Part shown: one piece after another, positions 1 to 11,365 of the stretch
Layout of the letters: every line of letters starts with the position of its first letter
Numbering within the stretch: the first letter of the stretch is position 1
NCBI GenBank assembly: GCA_015146655.1
Contig: VKHL01000001.1
Coordinates: forward strand, 1-64,000
DNA length: 64,000 nt
Direction of reading: 5' to 3'
Source: Ochromonas danica
Lineage: Eukaryota; Sar; Chrysophyceae; Chromulinales; Chromulinaceae
Notes under the pieces: model-generated
The model's database searches: none
Seen by the model: the letters and a program-made list of their open reading frames with translations, nothing else
Told to the model about the DNA's origin: nothing
Translations under genes and position numbers: made by a program

Positions 1-444
1 ATCGAATAGGGATAGAAACTGTTTTTTCCACCCGAAAACGAAAACCACGTGTGGGGTGACTTCACGATTCTGAGTGGGGCCAAAATACCGTGGTAGTGTT
101 GGAAATGTGTGTCCTAGTGACCTGTTGAGCAGATCTTCTCAGTTTGACTCCGTCTGTCAGTCATCAGCAGTCACTGTCAGCAAGCATTGTTGAGCTGTCA
201 GTGAGTTAGAGTGATGATAACAATGCGATCATTATTGCTTGAGGAGGCACAATAATTGTTTTGTTTGTCATGCCCATGCTTTTCCATGGAATTCCAACTC
301 TTTCCAGCTTAGCAAACAAGTTGTCAGAAATCAAATATTACAGTAAATATAGCTATTACCTCTTTCCAGAGGATGAAGTAATCTAAAAATCAAACCTAAA
401 TAAGTACCAAGCAGTTTCAAGCATATTCTGCAAATGCAATTAGT
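1..444. other. Intergenic, no gene seen
   Basis: This 444-bp stretch lies downstream of the minus-strand SGNH gene and runs to the window edge. I see no long open frame, RNA gene or repeat that I can support. It has CGAAAA-rich sequence at about 30-45 that resembles motifs found upstream of other genes here, so it may hold the promoter of a gene outside the window. Confidence 0.5.
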
Positions 445-2530
445 TTAAGGGAAAAGTATCAAGTGATTGAACCCGACGGCATGTTTATTTCCTTCCACGG
501 GCAGCACTCCCAAGGCATGCATCCCTCCAATAGGCAGGCCCATCAACTCCGCACAGTCTGAGCCGGGCAATCTGCGCACATTCTCCCAGATAAAGCGACA
601 TCGATCTTTACCGCAATTATACACAGCCTTGTTCTGTGCATTCAATGTGGCGTTCGCAATAGGTGGTGGCGAGTAGTTGCGCAAGACCTTTTGAGTTGCA
701 TTAAACTCAATGGCGAAGCGGACTTGGTCATCTTTATTGACACCACAATACAGAACGAAATCCGACTTCGAGGCTGAAAGATCAATTAGCACGAACAGCT
801 CCCCTTCATCTGGAGACTTTGCGTAATAAAAGGAACGAGAATCCAAGTATCCAAACTCTAACGACCAAGAGCCATAAGCACCTTCTTCGTAAGTCCATGA
901 ACTAGAACCCAGCACCACTGACTGCAAGGACATGTTATAGTGCTGCTGGTAGTGCCCGGCTTGGAATGTCTTTCGAATCAATGGCTTGGCGCTGGCACTT
1001 TTTGCACTGGAATACAATTGGGGCTTGTCTCCGGTAAAGCAAATAGGATGTCTCTCACAATGATATCCGGAACATTGCTTAGGATGAGGAAAGGCGGCAG
1101 ACTTCCATTCCAACAGCTTCTTCTCATACGCTATAGAAGACATCGTAACTCAGTGTTTTCCCCACAACAAAAGAATTATCACATAAAACATACTTTTGGA
1201 TAAGGTAGCATAGTCTTGACCGAGAAGATCTTGCTCCACCATGAAGATTGACTCAAAGAGGATGAGGGAGTAGAGCCAGGCAATGGCTTCCCCTCGAAGC
1301 ATATGAAATGCTCGAGGAGGGTGCCAACCAGCTCCGCGACCACTTGGCTGACCAAATCTATATCATCACATGATCACAGTCAAGTAAACAAACAGACGAT
1401 CAACCACATAAAGTAGCTCAATCAATACTTACACGCTGGCTTCATGTGTCATGAACTTCATTGTGCAACCTTCAACTGCATCTAGTCCATTACAGTTTAC
1501 AACTCCATCACCTTTGGGTATTTCACATTGACCATTCTTCTCCCAGACATTAAACCCGAGCAACCCTGAATTGGTATAGTCATTCTTGAAGCCATTGATA
1601 AAGCGCGCAGCGGAGGCACCGTGGGCATTGAAGCGAAACAGACTATCTTTCTCCGTCTCAATATCGTTAACCTGTGGATGCCACTCGGTAAGATTGGCAA
1701 TCGCAGGAGACCAAGTCTCCGCGCAATATGGGACAGCATCAGTGGATGGCGGGCAATTTGACGGCGACCAGGCACCTGAGGCAGAGTAATAAACCACTGC
1801 AAGATTACGAGAGAATAAGGCAAGTCGAGCCATAAACTCAAACACTGCACCATCTCTGCCACAGTTATAGGACTGTTCCCATCCCAAGAAGTCAGGATCT
1901 CTTCCACCCATGGCCTCGTAGCAGTAGGTGTAGGGCAGACAGTTATTCGCTCCCTAACCATTCAAATCAAAGACTATTAGTCCTCTATTCAGGGATAAAG
2001 AGTCGTTAGGAGTCGCTTACCATGGCAATATTATGAACAATGAGATCAATTCCCAAAGCATCAAAAACCTCTTTCATGCGGTGTTGGAAGATCATGGGAT
2101 AGCTCTGATTGAAGTAGTTATCATGTCCAGCTGTGACAGAAGATCCACCAAATACCATGAGATAAGAGGCCTTAGGTTGAACCATCTTATAGGCAAGACT
2201 GTATTTGATCATGTCCCAGGTGAGAGGAGAGATGTTGTTAGCAGTGCGGAAGAATTGACTGCCTTGGCGTTTGTCCAGCTCATAGCGATTCCTTATCAAG
2301 GAGAGCACCTTTCTCAATTTTTCAAGAGCACCAGAGAGATTTTTCTCTTTGGTAGGACCCTGTGGATTGGCAGATTCACTCTCATGAAGATGACGTGCTA
2401 CTCGCTGTTGCTCAGGACCACTGTTTGGGAAGGCTGGTGAATTACCTCCTCTCCCAGATAAAAGGAAGAGGAAGAGGAAGATAGGAATCAAAAGTACTAT
2501 GAGATATCTAGCTTTACCCGACTCCTCCAT
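445..2530 (-). CDS. SGNH-hydrolase-like type II membrane protein
   Basis: Four exons join in phase: 2530-2021, 1953-1433, 1357-1194 and 1148-445, giving 632 aa. Residues about 10-25 are a hydrophobic anchor (YLIVLLIPIFLFLFLL) after a short basic N-terminus, so a type II membrane or secretory location is likely. Block I of the SGNH fold is seen near residue 126 (GGSSVTAGHDN), followed by GANN near 171-174 (block III-like Asn). A His-containing block lies in exon 3 (GWHP...FHMLRGE) with helix-like AWLYSLI after it. Family knowledge: SGNH/GDSL enzymes hydrolyse esters of lipids or carbohydrates using Ser and His in these blocks. The substrate cannot be read from sequence. The C-terminal ~230 aa (exon 4) look like an extracellular beta-rich region with several Cys. 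It is divergent from the ubiquitin-like gene, with under 200 bp between starts. Confidence 0.8.
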
Positions 2531-2726
2531 TTTCTATCAAACTGGAATTTCTGTTTGGGAAAGCACCGAGAGGAGCCAAAGCTTCAAAATTAAGCTTTCT
2601 GGCTTGTGATGTTAAAGTGCTGTGATGTTAAAGAAGGGGGCAAGTGACACGTGCGTCGTCGTGTGGGTTGTGTGGGTTGCTGCTGCAAGGTCGAAGGTTT
2701 GTGGCATTGCATTCTCCCGAAACAAC

Positions 2727-3517
2727 ATGATGGTCTTTGCACTTCTTCTTTGCTGCACTCTCTTGGCTATTGTCTATGTGCAGGCAATGCCTTCTGTTAG
2801 CGTTGTTGCCAATGTGCGTGGCAAAAAGTATGACATTTCTGCCGAGACCGTGGGAGAGTTCTCTGCTCAGGTGGAGTCCTTAGCTGGAATCGAAGCCGGT
2901 TCTCAATGTGTTCTATTTCGTGGTAAAGTGTTAAATTCTTCAGATAAACTCGAGGAAGTTGGCGTTTCCGCTGGCGATATTCTCAATGTGGTCAAGGGAC
3001 GCAAACCCCGCCCTGCCAACTTTGCCGAGGCTAGCGGTGCTTCCGATGCTGCCGCCGCCAATCCTCTTGGAGAAAACCCACTTGGTGTGGACGAGAAGGA
3101 ACAAGCCCAGGCTGCGATGAAGTCCATGAATGCATTCTTGGACAGCGACCTGGATTCCTATTTCTCTGATGCCGACCAATTAGAAAAGGCTCGTCTTCAG
3201 ATGTTAGAGAACTTAGATGAGTATGAGAAGATGATACCAGGCTTCCGCGCTCAAGCTGAAGCTATTGCCTCTGATCCTGTGAAGTGGCAAGAGGCCATGC
3301 AGAAGGCCAAGGAATCCATGGTGCAGCTTAAACAGCTTCGAGATCAAGGAAAGCTCACCCCCGAAATGTTCTCTCGTGGTGCAGGAGCTCCTGATAATGG
3401 GTAAGTTTTCTTTAAATTATTTGGTAAATGGTTCCCATTGGACTAATTGTTTGCTGTGTGCATTATTTAATCAGAGTCGATGATATTGGAGAAGAAGATG
3501 GGGACTCTGAATTGTAA
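2727..3517 (+). CDS. Signal-peptide-bearing ubiquitin-like domain protein
   Basis: Two exons, 2727-3400 and 3475-3517, with intron GTAAGT...TCAG, give about 238 aa. I chose the ATG at 2727 because it starts a clean hydrophobic leader (MMVFALLLCCTLLAIVYVQA). An in-frame ATG at 2625 would add an unlikely extension. Residues about 24-95 resemble the ubiquitin fold (beta-hairpin, helix EFSAQVESLAGIEAG, then LFRGKVLNSSDKLEEVGVSAGD, matching the 'GK.L.D...L...GI..G' ubiquitin pattern). It lacks a terminal di-Gly, so it is probably a domain and not a conjugated modifier. The C-terminal half is acidic and helical (DPVKWQEAMQKA...). A leader in front of a ubiquitin-like fold is odd because most such domains are cytosolic. 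ER lumen, secretion or a complex-plastid route are possible. An AATAAA lies 36 bp after the stop. Confidence 0.75.
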
Positions 3518-3552
3518 ATCACCAGCTGTGTCTGTGTTGTAGTTATGTTATA

Positions 3553-3558
3553 AATAAA
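3553..3558 (+). terminator. Polyadenylation signal AATAAA
   Basis: A canonical AATAAA hexamer lies 36 bp downstream of the stop codon of the ubiquitin-like gene and about 200 bp before the next start, a typical poly(A) signal position. Confidence 0.5.
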
Positions 3559-3764
3559 CTTCTCACTCTCCGCTGTGTAAGAAAAGCCAGCTCATTGTCA
3601 TTAAAACCTTCCCTCCATTCACTTTCATTCCGAAACTCCGGAACTATTCAAAACTCAAAACTGCGGAATTGGGAGTTAAAAGTCTCAATTTCGGGTGGGT
3701 TGGATCTTGTTGTGCGCTTTCTTTGCTTCTGTATGAAAACAAAAGAGATCGAAGTACTGTAGCT

Positions 3765-6700
3765 ATGGCAGAGAAAGAAGGCGAGTCCACTTCTGCATCT
3801 TCATCTAGTCATCAACTACGTTGGGATCCAGAGATCCTATCCCGTCAAAATGCATGGACAACTTTGTTCGATGAAATCGACGAGATGGAGGCGATCAATC
3901 CTCGTCTTCACACTGTGGATCCCACTTTCTCAGTAGAAGGACAGATTTCTGACATTACTTTATGGATGAGTGAATATGATCAAGCAATGTTAGGGAGAAT
4001 TTACTTTCGTTCTGCCTTACAAGGTGAATGTCTCTTTTATCCCCAGAATAGTGACCAATTGAAATGGTATTATCTTCGAAAAGCTTCCTTCTTTCGCAAT
4101 TTCGTTGATGTCATTATCTTACTTCTCTTATCAGTCCCTATCATTGTCAATCAAGAATGTTTATCTTATCGTGTTGCTAAACCTAGTCAATATGCTTCAG
4201 ACTTGTTGTTATTGTTTGGTGCTGCTGTACAACTATTTGATGCTTATCTCTACTTCCATACGACTAACTGGGCAAATAGTAGAACAAAGGTGAAGTCTAG
4301 TCTTGTTATGGACTATTCTCATCGTTGGGAATATTTGCGTGTCTTAGCTTGTCTTGCTTTGATAATTAACGCAGTCGTTGCCTTAGGAGATGTCCTCGCA
4401 CCAAAGATTACTATGGCTTTAACACCTATCCTACTGATTGTACGACGTGATGACTTTAAACAGTTACTAGAAGGTGTCTTTCATTCCATGAGAAAGATTG
4501 TCAAATTTGCTAAATTGTGGATTTTATTTCTCTTTGTTTGGGCATTTACAGGGTTTTGTCTATTTCGACGATATACAGCCAGTCCAGAACAAGATGAGTT
4601 AAAGTATTCTAACTACTATGAAGCTCTTTATACGACGATGCATTGTATGCTATCTCGTCCTACAGTTCTTTATCGATTAAAACCAATTTTCCAAGATAAT
4701 AATTATAGTGCGTTTTATTTCGTTTTCTTGACAACTGTAGGGGACATCTTATTAATGACTGTTATTATTGCTATGGGTACAAGACAATTTCGTGATTTTT
4801 CTAAAGAAGTCTTTCATGCAAGATCTAAATATCGTCGTATGGCATTACATGCATTGTTTACATTGTATAGTATTGATCATAACTATCCTGATGAAGGGAA
4901 AGATGGTTCACCAAGAAAGATGAATGTGCATGGTTGGGTAGCTCTATGTCGGCATTTAGGACCTTATTATAAGTTACATGAAGTGAATAATGCGATCGCA
5001 TTATTCTCCACGGAAGACAAAGGAGGTACCGGGTTTGTTGACGAGAGAGGTTTCTTTCGCCTTGCAGCAGCACTATCTACACGATTATTACTCTTCACGC
5101 GTGGCTTTATTCTACCTTATCAACAACGAGTAGTAGCAAGAAAGAAGATGCTACTACAAAGTTCTTCTTCTACCACTGGCACAGCCAATGCAGTAACAGC
5201 TCCCACAACAACAACTACAACAGAAGAACAAGTCAAGGGTGGCACAACATCTACTGCTCCAGCTCTACCTCCACCTCTACCTCGCACAACCATTAGTGCT
5301 ATCACATTATCATCCTATGAAAATATGGAAAGATTTAGTAGTTCGACACGAGCTGTGACAGAGATCTATCAACGATCTTTATCCACTGCTGAGACTGGCA
5401 ACCGCCCACGCTCTTCCTCTTCCTCTTCTGCCTCTTCTAGTGTCTCCATGTCACGAACATCAAGTAGCAAGAGTGTAACTAGTTTAAACAATGAAGCTAT
5501 GTTAAAGAGTCGTGGTAGTACAGTCTACAATCTCTTTATTCGACCTGAGGCAACAGTAGCGAAGTTTCAAAATCATTATGAAAAGACAATAGATGATATT
5601 TGGAAGAATCCTGAATTACAAGCTTACTACCAAACCTTTTGTGAGTTTTGTGTGGATATTTTACATTATGAAATGGCTATTTTAGTGCCTGCTTATATTC
5701 ATAATAATCGCTATGCTGTGCTAGCTGTGAAATGGGTAGCTCAAATCAAACGTGGTAGCACTGTAATAGGTACATCTTCCAATCTTCACGTAGTAACACC
5801 TATGATACTTGGTAATGCACGTGCGATGAGTTTAATGACTGAGCGAACAGATAGTAACACTGGGATGGGGTCAGCAGCATTTCCTGCTGCTGGTTCAACA
5901 GGATTAGGAGATGAAAATGGTCAGCAGGATGTCTATTATGCGGTGATTGATGTCTTCCAACAACTACGCAGACTTCTCATGCTTTTATTATTAGTACAGG
6001 TATCATTATTATGTCAGAATAGACCAACTATAGGTGCAATTGTCTTTAGTTGGATCATGTTATTCTTCTTCTGTTTAGAAGCTATTATTCTCTCTATTGC
6101 CTCACAAGCACCAAAGATGGAAACTCGTACATTAATTCTACTTAATATGATGAGCTTTGTAACACTTTGTGCTGTAGGTGGTAATGCTAATAGCATGTCA
6201 CCTACAGCTTTAACATTATATATATTAACACAATCATTACGATTAGCAAAGTTCTTATTTAATGCTGATAGTATGCGTATCTTTCATGCTATCCTTCCTG
6301 TCTTACTACGAGTTACTATCTTATATCTACTAGTTATTTATGCTTATGCTGTAGTAGGCAATCTCACGTTATGTCATGTGATTGATGCTGATACAATTAG
6401 TGAACATGATTATGATGATGATTCCAATGGATGGGTTAATTTTAGCCAATTGCTGAATTTTAATACATTTTTTGCTGCTTTTTATACAATGGCATCCTCA
6501 GCAATATTAAGTAATTGGTCTATGATATTAGATGCTGCTATTCGATCAACTAATAAATCAACAAATATTTGGATTTATATATATTTTTATTCTTTCCGTG
6601 TCTTTGTTGTGATATTAGTATTACCTTTAATGATGTCTTGTATTATTCAAACGTTTATTCAACAATTAAAAAAGAAAAAGGAAGAAGAAGATGAAGAGGA

Positions 6701-9700
6701 AGAACCAGAAGAGGTAGTTGGAGATGCAGAAGAGGCAGCTAGTGAAGGTAGTGTTAGAGGTAGTGGTGCTACTGGTAGTGGTAGTGGTAGTAGTAGGCGA
6801 CAACGTAAACATCGTGATCGTAAGAAGATGGGATTAGAATATTATCATATTACAGGGAAGGATATTGGTAATGACACCATCTTGTCCCTTTGGTTACCAA
6901 ATGGAAGCAAAGCGTCTGTTACCCGCCCTCTCTCTACTGCTATATCAGCACAAAACAATATTAGTCCATTACTACCACTACCACTACGACCACTATCATC
7001 ATCAGATCGACCCTTGTCTAATCGCTCCAATACTGATGGACGTCAACTAAACACAATCACATTCCAACGAGGTTTTGTATTAGATCGTGAGTCTATTGCA
7101 ATGGTACCAGCAGTTGCTCGTTCGATTGAACGACCACTACCTGTTGTTAGTACTAACACTATGATGCATAACAACAACAGTGTTAACAATAGCAACAGTA
7201 GCAGTAGCAGTTATAAACCACCTATTCGTTTACAAGAAGTCATCATGGGGAAAGAGTTAATCTTTCGTGTTATTCCAGCTTCAATGATTTATGAACAAAA
7301 TCAATTTGTTACAAATCTATTACAACATCATCAACGTTATAATGGATGGCAATCATTACCTACAATAGATTATACAATGTTACCCTATTGTCAACAAAGA
7401 TTAAATATGAAAGATAAATATGAATTAGCTTATCTATGGTTAGTTGATAGTGTAGAAGGTGAAAGATTAAGTTATCCTACAACAAGAAAAGAATTAGTTA
7501 GTTTAAGAATATTAAAAGATCAACTTTTTATACGCTTTTATTATATTATTACAATATCACAGATTTTAGCTATTTTCTTAATTGTTCCACGATGTGATTT
7601 AACATCATCACCACAAGGTGCAGGACAAAGTGTTCTTCCAAGATTAGCTTTAAATATCTTTAACTTGATTTGTAGTCTATTTTATCTTGTTGAAGCAGGA
7701 TTACATATCTATGCCATTGAAAGTCCTGAATTAGTGATTGTACAACGATATGTCCGAGCAGCTTCCACTGCTTCTTCTTCTTCTACTTCTCCACCACCAT
7801 CTAATGATCAAACGAAAGGCAATGTAACAGCAACAACAACTAAAGGGAATGGTGTTAGTGGTAAAGGGGGAGGAGGTAGTACAAACACTATTAGTGGAGT
7901 CATCTTTCAAAGTTGGACAGGTTTACGAATTCTTATAGCAATTTGTATCTTCTTTAAAAGTTTATTACCTATTGTTAGTCCAAATTCAGAAGCAAATAAT
8001 TTCCGTTTATTACGTTGTCTTTATCCTGTCATGTTAATTACACGTAATCAAAATCATGTTGATATTTTGAAAGCAATTGCATTAAGTTTTCGTGAATCTA
8101 AAGCTGTCTATAAACTACTTTTAGCATTACTCTTTCTCTTTAGTATGGTAGGATATTGGTTATTCCATCGATTATCAACTGAAGCAGATCGTTTTGGGAA
8201 TATTCTTATCTCTTTCTTAACTGTCTTACATTGTGCAACTGCTGCACCTTTTAGTCTGTATGTATTAACACCTTATTATACAGACTATTCTATGGTTACA
8301 CCTATCTTCTTTGTTCTCTTATCCTATGCTATTGAAATCTTATGTATTAATCTAATTGTAGCAGCAGGAAGTGTACATTTTAATAATTATGGTGAACAAG
8401 TATTAAAAGATCGTATGACAAGACGATATGATGCATTATTAGGTGTATGGATGTTATTACATGATATTCCATCAGATGATGAGAAAGACTATGAAGAAGA
8501 CAACAACAACAACAATAAGGTAGACAGACAAACACAACTAGTATGTGGGAGAAGTAGTAGAATGTCACTATCTCAATGGGTGAAGTTTACTCAAAGTTTG
8601 TCTGAGAGGTATTATATTAGTGAAGAGACTGCAGTATTGTTCTTTCTATATGTTAGTCGACAAGATTATCGTCAAGTTATACCTCATGTTACTACTACTA
8701 CTACCACTACGGGAGCAGTTGAAGGAGATGATGATGGTAGTAAGAATGAGATGATTAACAATCCTTTACAATCATCTCATATGCGAGAGAGAAAGTCAAT
8801 GATGATAATAGACCATCACCATCACCAACAGCAGGAAGAAGAAGAAGAAGAAGAGGAGGAAGAAGAAAAAGAATGCAATGCCACGATTTCTTCTGAACAA
8901 TTCCTTGCTCTTCTTTTCTTCCTTCTCAATGGTGTACGTTGTCGTCTACATCATAGTAGTCGACGAAATTATCATCGCCCAGTATCAGCAACATCATCAT
9001 CAGTCATCAACAGTGTCAATAATAGCATTAATAGTAATAATAGTAATAGTGTTGATAATCCAATGAGAACTGTGAGATATGACACAGAAGTAGAATTGAT
9101 AACCTTTTCTGACTCTTCCAAGAACAATCCATCACGTAGTTATAGTAGTACTAGTACTAGTAATACTAATAACAATGTAGATCATGTCAAGGATAGACTG
9201 ATAGGAAGAGGAAGAGGAGAAGTCTATTATGATCTGTACTTCCTGAAAGAAGGAATTCGTGGTGAAGCAAAACCATTTTCTTCTTCTTCTTCTTCTCATT
9301 CATACCAGGTGAGAAGTCCAGCGTTCTTCTCAACAACAATAGATCGTTTACAATCGATCTGTTCGTTATTAATTGAAGCACAAATCTTTGGTGGTCGAAT
9401 CTCTGCTCTTGTTGCCTTTTCCCTTGTCATGCATTTTCTACTTCTTATTCAATTAAGTTTCTTCACTTCCATGACACAATCTACTATAGCATCCAATAAT
9501 TTTGGATATTTTTTAGAAGGAATATTTTGGTTAGAAATGATGATATATATCTTTGGATTAGGTATGAGAAGATATTTCCGTGATTCCATTCATCTATTAA
9601 GATGTGTGGTTAATGTTGGATCATTCATTTCAATGATTGCATTAGGTGCTACAACATCTATTCACCATGATAATAGTAATAACAATAACAATGAGAATAT

Positions 9701-10868
9701 ATACAATACAGTAAAAGCAGCATTCTTATGGCTTGTCTTATTTCAATGTTTACGTTTAGGATTAGTTTGTATACGTGTACGAGGACATGGTCGTTATCGT
9801 ATTATCTTAGAAAACTCCTTTCGTGCCTTCTTTCTATTCTTTCTTGTCTTATATTTCTTTACTATCTTTGCACAAACTGCTTTCTGTGGTGTCTTAGATT
9901 CTGACTCGAATGTTAGCAGTAGTAGTAGTAGTAGTTCGTCAGGAGATGATGGATTTACTGATGATGATGCAAGTAGTTGGAATCAATTTTCATCTATTCT
10001 CAATTTTAATAACTATGCACAAGCAATCTTTACACTCTTTGAAGTTAGTGTTTTAGGTTCTTGGTCGATGGTAATGGATGCTACAGCAAAGAATAGTGAC
10101 AGTGCGTTAGGCACAATGATCTTCTTCTTTACCTTCCGTTTTATCATTGTACTCATGGTATTACCATTGTTAGTCTCATTTATGATTCGATCATTTATTG
10201 CTCTAAATGATCGTGTGAGTACTTTACATAAAGAGAAACGAGAACGTCTAATGCGAAGAAAGAAAGCTAACAATAACAATAACAATGAGAAGGAAAGAAA
10301 AGAAGACAAAACAGAGAATGAAGCACCTGAGAATAAAGAACATCCTATTCCTTCCTATCGTGTGTTTTGGTTAAATCGATGGAGACAGTTAACAACATGT
10401 GAATGGTTGACTTTCAAACCACAACGACGAGAGCGAAGATTAGGTATGCATGCAGCTTTTCTTGATATTTGGGATACTTCTATGAGATGGTTAGTCTCAC
10501 GTGAACAAGAAGGAGCAGAACGTTATGCACGACAAGAAAGTCGTCAACTGGATGATCATCATGATTCCCAGTTGGAAGAGGAGAAAGTAGTAGTAGTAGT
10601 TGATGATGATGGTGATGAGAGTGATGATGATGAAGATTGTGACTCGATTGGAGATGAAGGGGAAGGACAACAAGAGGAAGAAGAGAGAAAAGACAATGAA
10701 GGGACCATCTGGAGTGAAGACAATGACAATGACAATAACAATAAAATAGGAGATGACTATAATGACACTAGAAGAGTGACAAGCAGTGAAAGCGAAGATA
10801 AAGTAGTTAGAGAAGAAGAACAAGAAGTAGACAAGTTAGAAGAAGATGAAGAAGATCCAATGCCATAG
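3765..10868 (+). CDS. Giant four-domain (24-TM) voltage-gated-type cation channel, duplicated two-pore-channel architecture
   Basis: One uninterrupted frame of 2367 aa from the ATG at 3765; the same frame is open upstream but has no better ATG. Four six-TM blocks are visible: I about 110-340, II 730-967, III 1250-1538, IV 1875-2150. Blocks II and IV share the pore signature NFN-x(5)-A-x-(F/Y)T...(S)NWSM or GSWSM followed by DA, like the second pore of two-pore channels (TPC). Blocks I and III share a different pore (TTMHCML / TVLHCAT) and a common pre-S1 helix. The I-II linker (355-440) and III-IV linker (1552-1720) carry EF-hand-like helices, where plant TPC1 has its EF hands. The order is therefore (I-EF-II)-(III-EF-IV), suggesting a tandem duplication and fusion of a TPC1-like gene into a pseudo-tetramer. 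Linkers and tail are rich in Ser, Asn, Glu and Asp. It probably conducts Na+ or Ca2+ at an endomembrane or the plasma membrane; selectivity cannot be stated. Confidence 0.85.
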   Translation: MAEKEGESTSASSSSHQLRWDPEILSRQNAWTTLFDEIDEMEAINPRLHTVDPTFSVEGQISDITLWMSEYDQAMLGRIYFRSALQGECLFYPQNSDQLKWYYLRKASFFRNFVDVIILLLLSVPIIVNQECLSYRVAKPSQYASDLLLLFGAAVQLFDAYLYFHTTNWANSRTKVKSSLVMDYSHRWEYLRVLACLALIINAVVALGDVLAPKITMALTPILLIVRRDDFKQLLEGVFHSMRKIVKFAKLWILFLFVWAFTGFCLFRRYTASPEQDELKYSNYYEALYTTMHCMLSRPTVLYRLKPIFQDNNYSAFYFVFLTTVGDILLMTVIIAMGTRQFRDFSKEVFHARSKYRRMALHALFTLYSIDHNYPDEGKDGSPRKMNVHGWVALCRHLGPYYKLHEVNNAIALFSTEDKGGTGFVDERGFFRLAAALSTRLLLFTRGFILPYQQRVVARKKMLLQSSSSTTGTANAVTAPTTTTTTEEQVKGGTTSTAPALPPPLPRTTISAITLSSYENMERFSSSTRAVTEIYQRSLSTAETGNRPRSSSSSSASSSVSMSRTSSSKSVTSLNNEAMLKSRGSTVYNLFIRPEATVAKFQNHYEKTIDDIWKNPELQAYYQTFCEFCVDILHYEMAILVPAYIHNNRYAVLAVKWVAQIKRGSTVIGTSSNLHVVTPMILGNARAMSLMTERTDSNTGMGSAAFPAAGSTGLGDENGQQDVYYAVIDVFQQLRRLLMLLLLVQVSLLCQNRPTIGAIVFSWIMLFFFCLEAIILSIASQAPKMETRTLILLNMMSFVTLCAVGGNANSMSPTALTLYILTQSLRLAKFLFNADSMRIFHAILPVLLRVTILYLLVIYAYAVVGNLTLCHVIDADTISEHDYDDDSNGWVNFSQLLNFNTFFAAFYTMASSAILSNWSMILDAAIRSTNKSTNIWIYIYFYSFRVFVVILVLPLMMSCIIQTFIQQLKKKKEEEDEEEEPEEVVGDAEEAASEGSVRGSGATGSGSGSSRRQRKHRDRKKMGLEYYHITGKDIGNDTILSLWLPNGSKASVTRPLSTAISAQNNISPLLPLPLRPLSSSDRPLSNRSNTDGRQLNTITFQRGFVLDRESIAMVPAVARSIERPLPVVSTNTMMHNNNSVNNSNSSSSSYKPPIRLQEVIMGKELIFRVIPASMIYEQNQFVTNLLQHHQRYNGWQSLPTIDYTMLPYCQQRLNMKDKYELAYLWLVDSVEGERLSYPTTRKELVSLRILKDQLFIRFYYIITISQILAIFLIVPRCDLTSSPQGAGQSVLPRLALNIFNLICSLFYLVEAGLHIYAIESPELVIVQRYVRAASTASSSSTSPPPSNDQTKGNVTATTTKGNGVSGKGGGGSTNTISGVIFQSWTGLRILIAICIFFKSLLPIVSPNSEANNFRLLRCLYPVMLITRNQNHVDILKAIALSFRESKAVYKLLLALLFLFSMVGYWLFHRLSTEADRFGNILISFLTVLHCATAAPFSLYVLTPYYTDYSMVTPIFFVLLSYAIEILCINLIVAAGSVHFNNYGEQVLKDRMTRRYDALLGVWMLLHDIPSDDEKDYEEDNNNNNKVDRQTQLVCGRSSRMSLSQWVKFTQSLSERYYISEETAVLFFLYVSRQDYRQVIPHVTTTTTTTGAVEGDDDGSKNEMINNPLQSSHMRERKSMMIIDHHHHQQQEEEEEEEEEEEKECNATISSEQFLALLFFLLNGVRCRLHHSSRRNYHRPVSATSSSVINSVNNSINSNNSNSVDNPMRTVRYDTEVELITFSDSSKNNPSRSYSSTSTSNTNNNVDHVKDRLIGRGRGEVYYDLYFLKEGIRGEAKPFSSSSSSHSYQVRSPAFFSTTIDRLQSICSLLIEAQIFGGRISALVAFSLVMHFLLLIQLSFFTSMTQSTIASNNFGYFLEGIFWLEMMIYIFGLGMRRYFRDSIHLLRCVVNVGSFISMIALGATTSIHHDNSNNNNNENIYNTVKAAFLWLVLFQCLRLGLVCIRVRGHGRYRIILENSFRAFFLFFLVLYFFTIFAQTAFCGVLDSDSNVSSSSSSSSSGDDGFTDDDASSWNQFSSILNFNNYAQAIFTLFEVSVLGSWSMVMDATAKNSDSALGTMIFFFTFRFIIVLMVLPLLVSFMIRSFIALNDRVSTLHKEKRERLMRRKKANNNNNNEKERKEDKTENEAPENKEHPIPSYRVFWLNRWRQLTTCEWLTFKPQRRERRLGMHAAFLDIWDTSMRWLVSREQEGAERYARQESRQLDDHHDSQLEEEKVVVVVDDDGDESDDDEDCDSIGDEGEGQQEEEERKDNEGTIWSEDNDNDNNNKIGDDYNDTRRVTSSESEDKVVREEEQEVDKLEEDEEDPMP

Positions 10869-11365
10869 TAAGCAGAATCAAGCTAGCAGTAGTATGCCCC
10901 TCCTATAGTTAACTAACGTGTAGGAGGACATCCATGTGCACATCACACCTTTCCTATACTCATCTTGGTTTATTATTATTATGTAATATTCAGTGAGTTT
11001 TATTCTTACAACATGCTTGTTCTTAAGCTTTCTTAATGTACAACAGAATTCATCTGTCCATTAGTAAAGTAGATGGATGGTAACAGATATTCTTCCATCT
11101 ACTAGACTACTAACCATTACAACAAGACAAAGTAAAGTTCATCCAATAGGTACAGAAAGCACAACAAAGGGATGGGGAACGGTGAGGTGATGGGGGAGGA
11201 GATAGTACACTAGTCGAAATGAAAGGACAGCAAGTTGGATAAGCTACTAGGCTAGTGGGGAAGAAGAGGTTGGGCAAGGGAAGACCGTGAAGTACAACAC
11301 AAACAAAACAAACACTAATGCCACTCAATTCAATGGTGGGGGGTCTTTCGATCTAATGTAGTAAT
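10869..11365. other. Intergenic, convergent 3' ends
   Basis: About 500 bp lie between the convergent ends of the channel gene (+) and the RGS gene (-). It is AT-rich with no supported open frame. It should hold the two 3' UTRs and poly(A) sites. Confidence 0.5.

Noticed and set aside
3669-3764. Upstream extension of the channel protein
   Set aside because: The open frame starts at TTG and has no ATG before 3765; it is most likely 5' UTR.
10013-10823. Ser/Ile-rich minus-strand frames under the channel gene
   Set aside because: They mirror Asp/Asn/Glu-rich codons of the channel and have no independent support.
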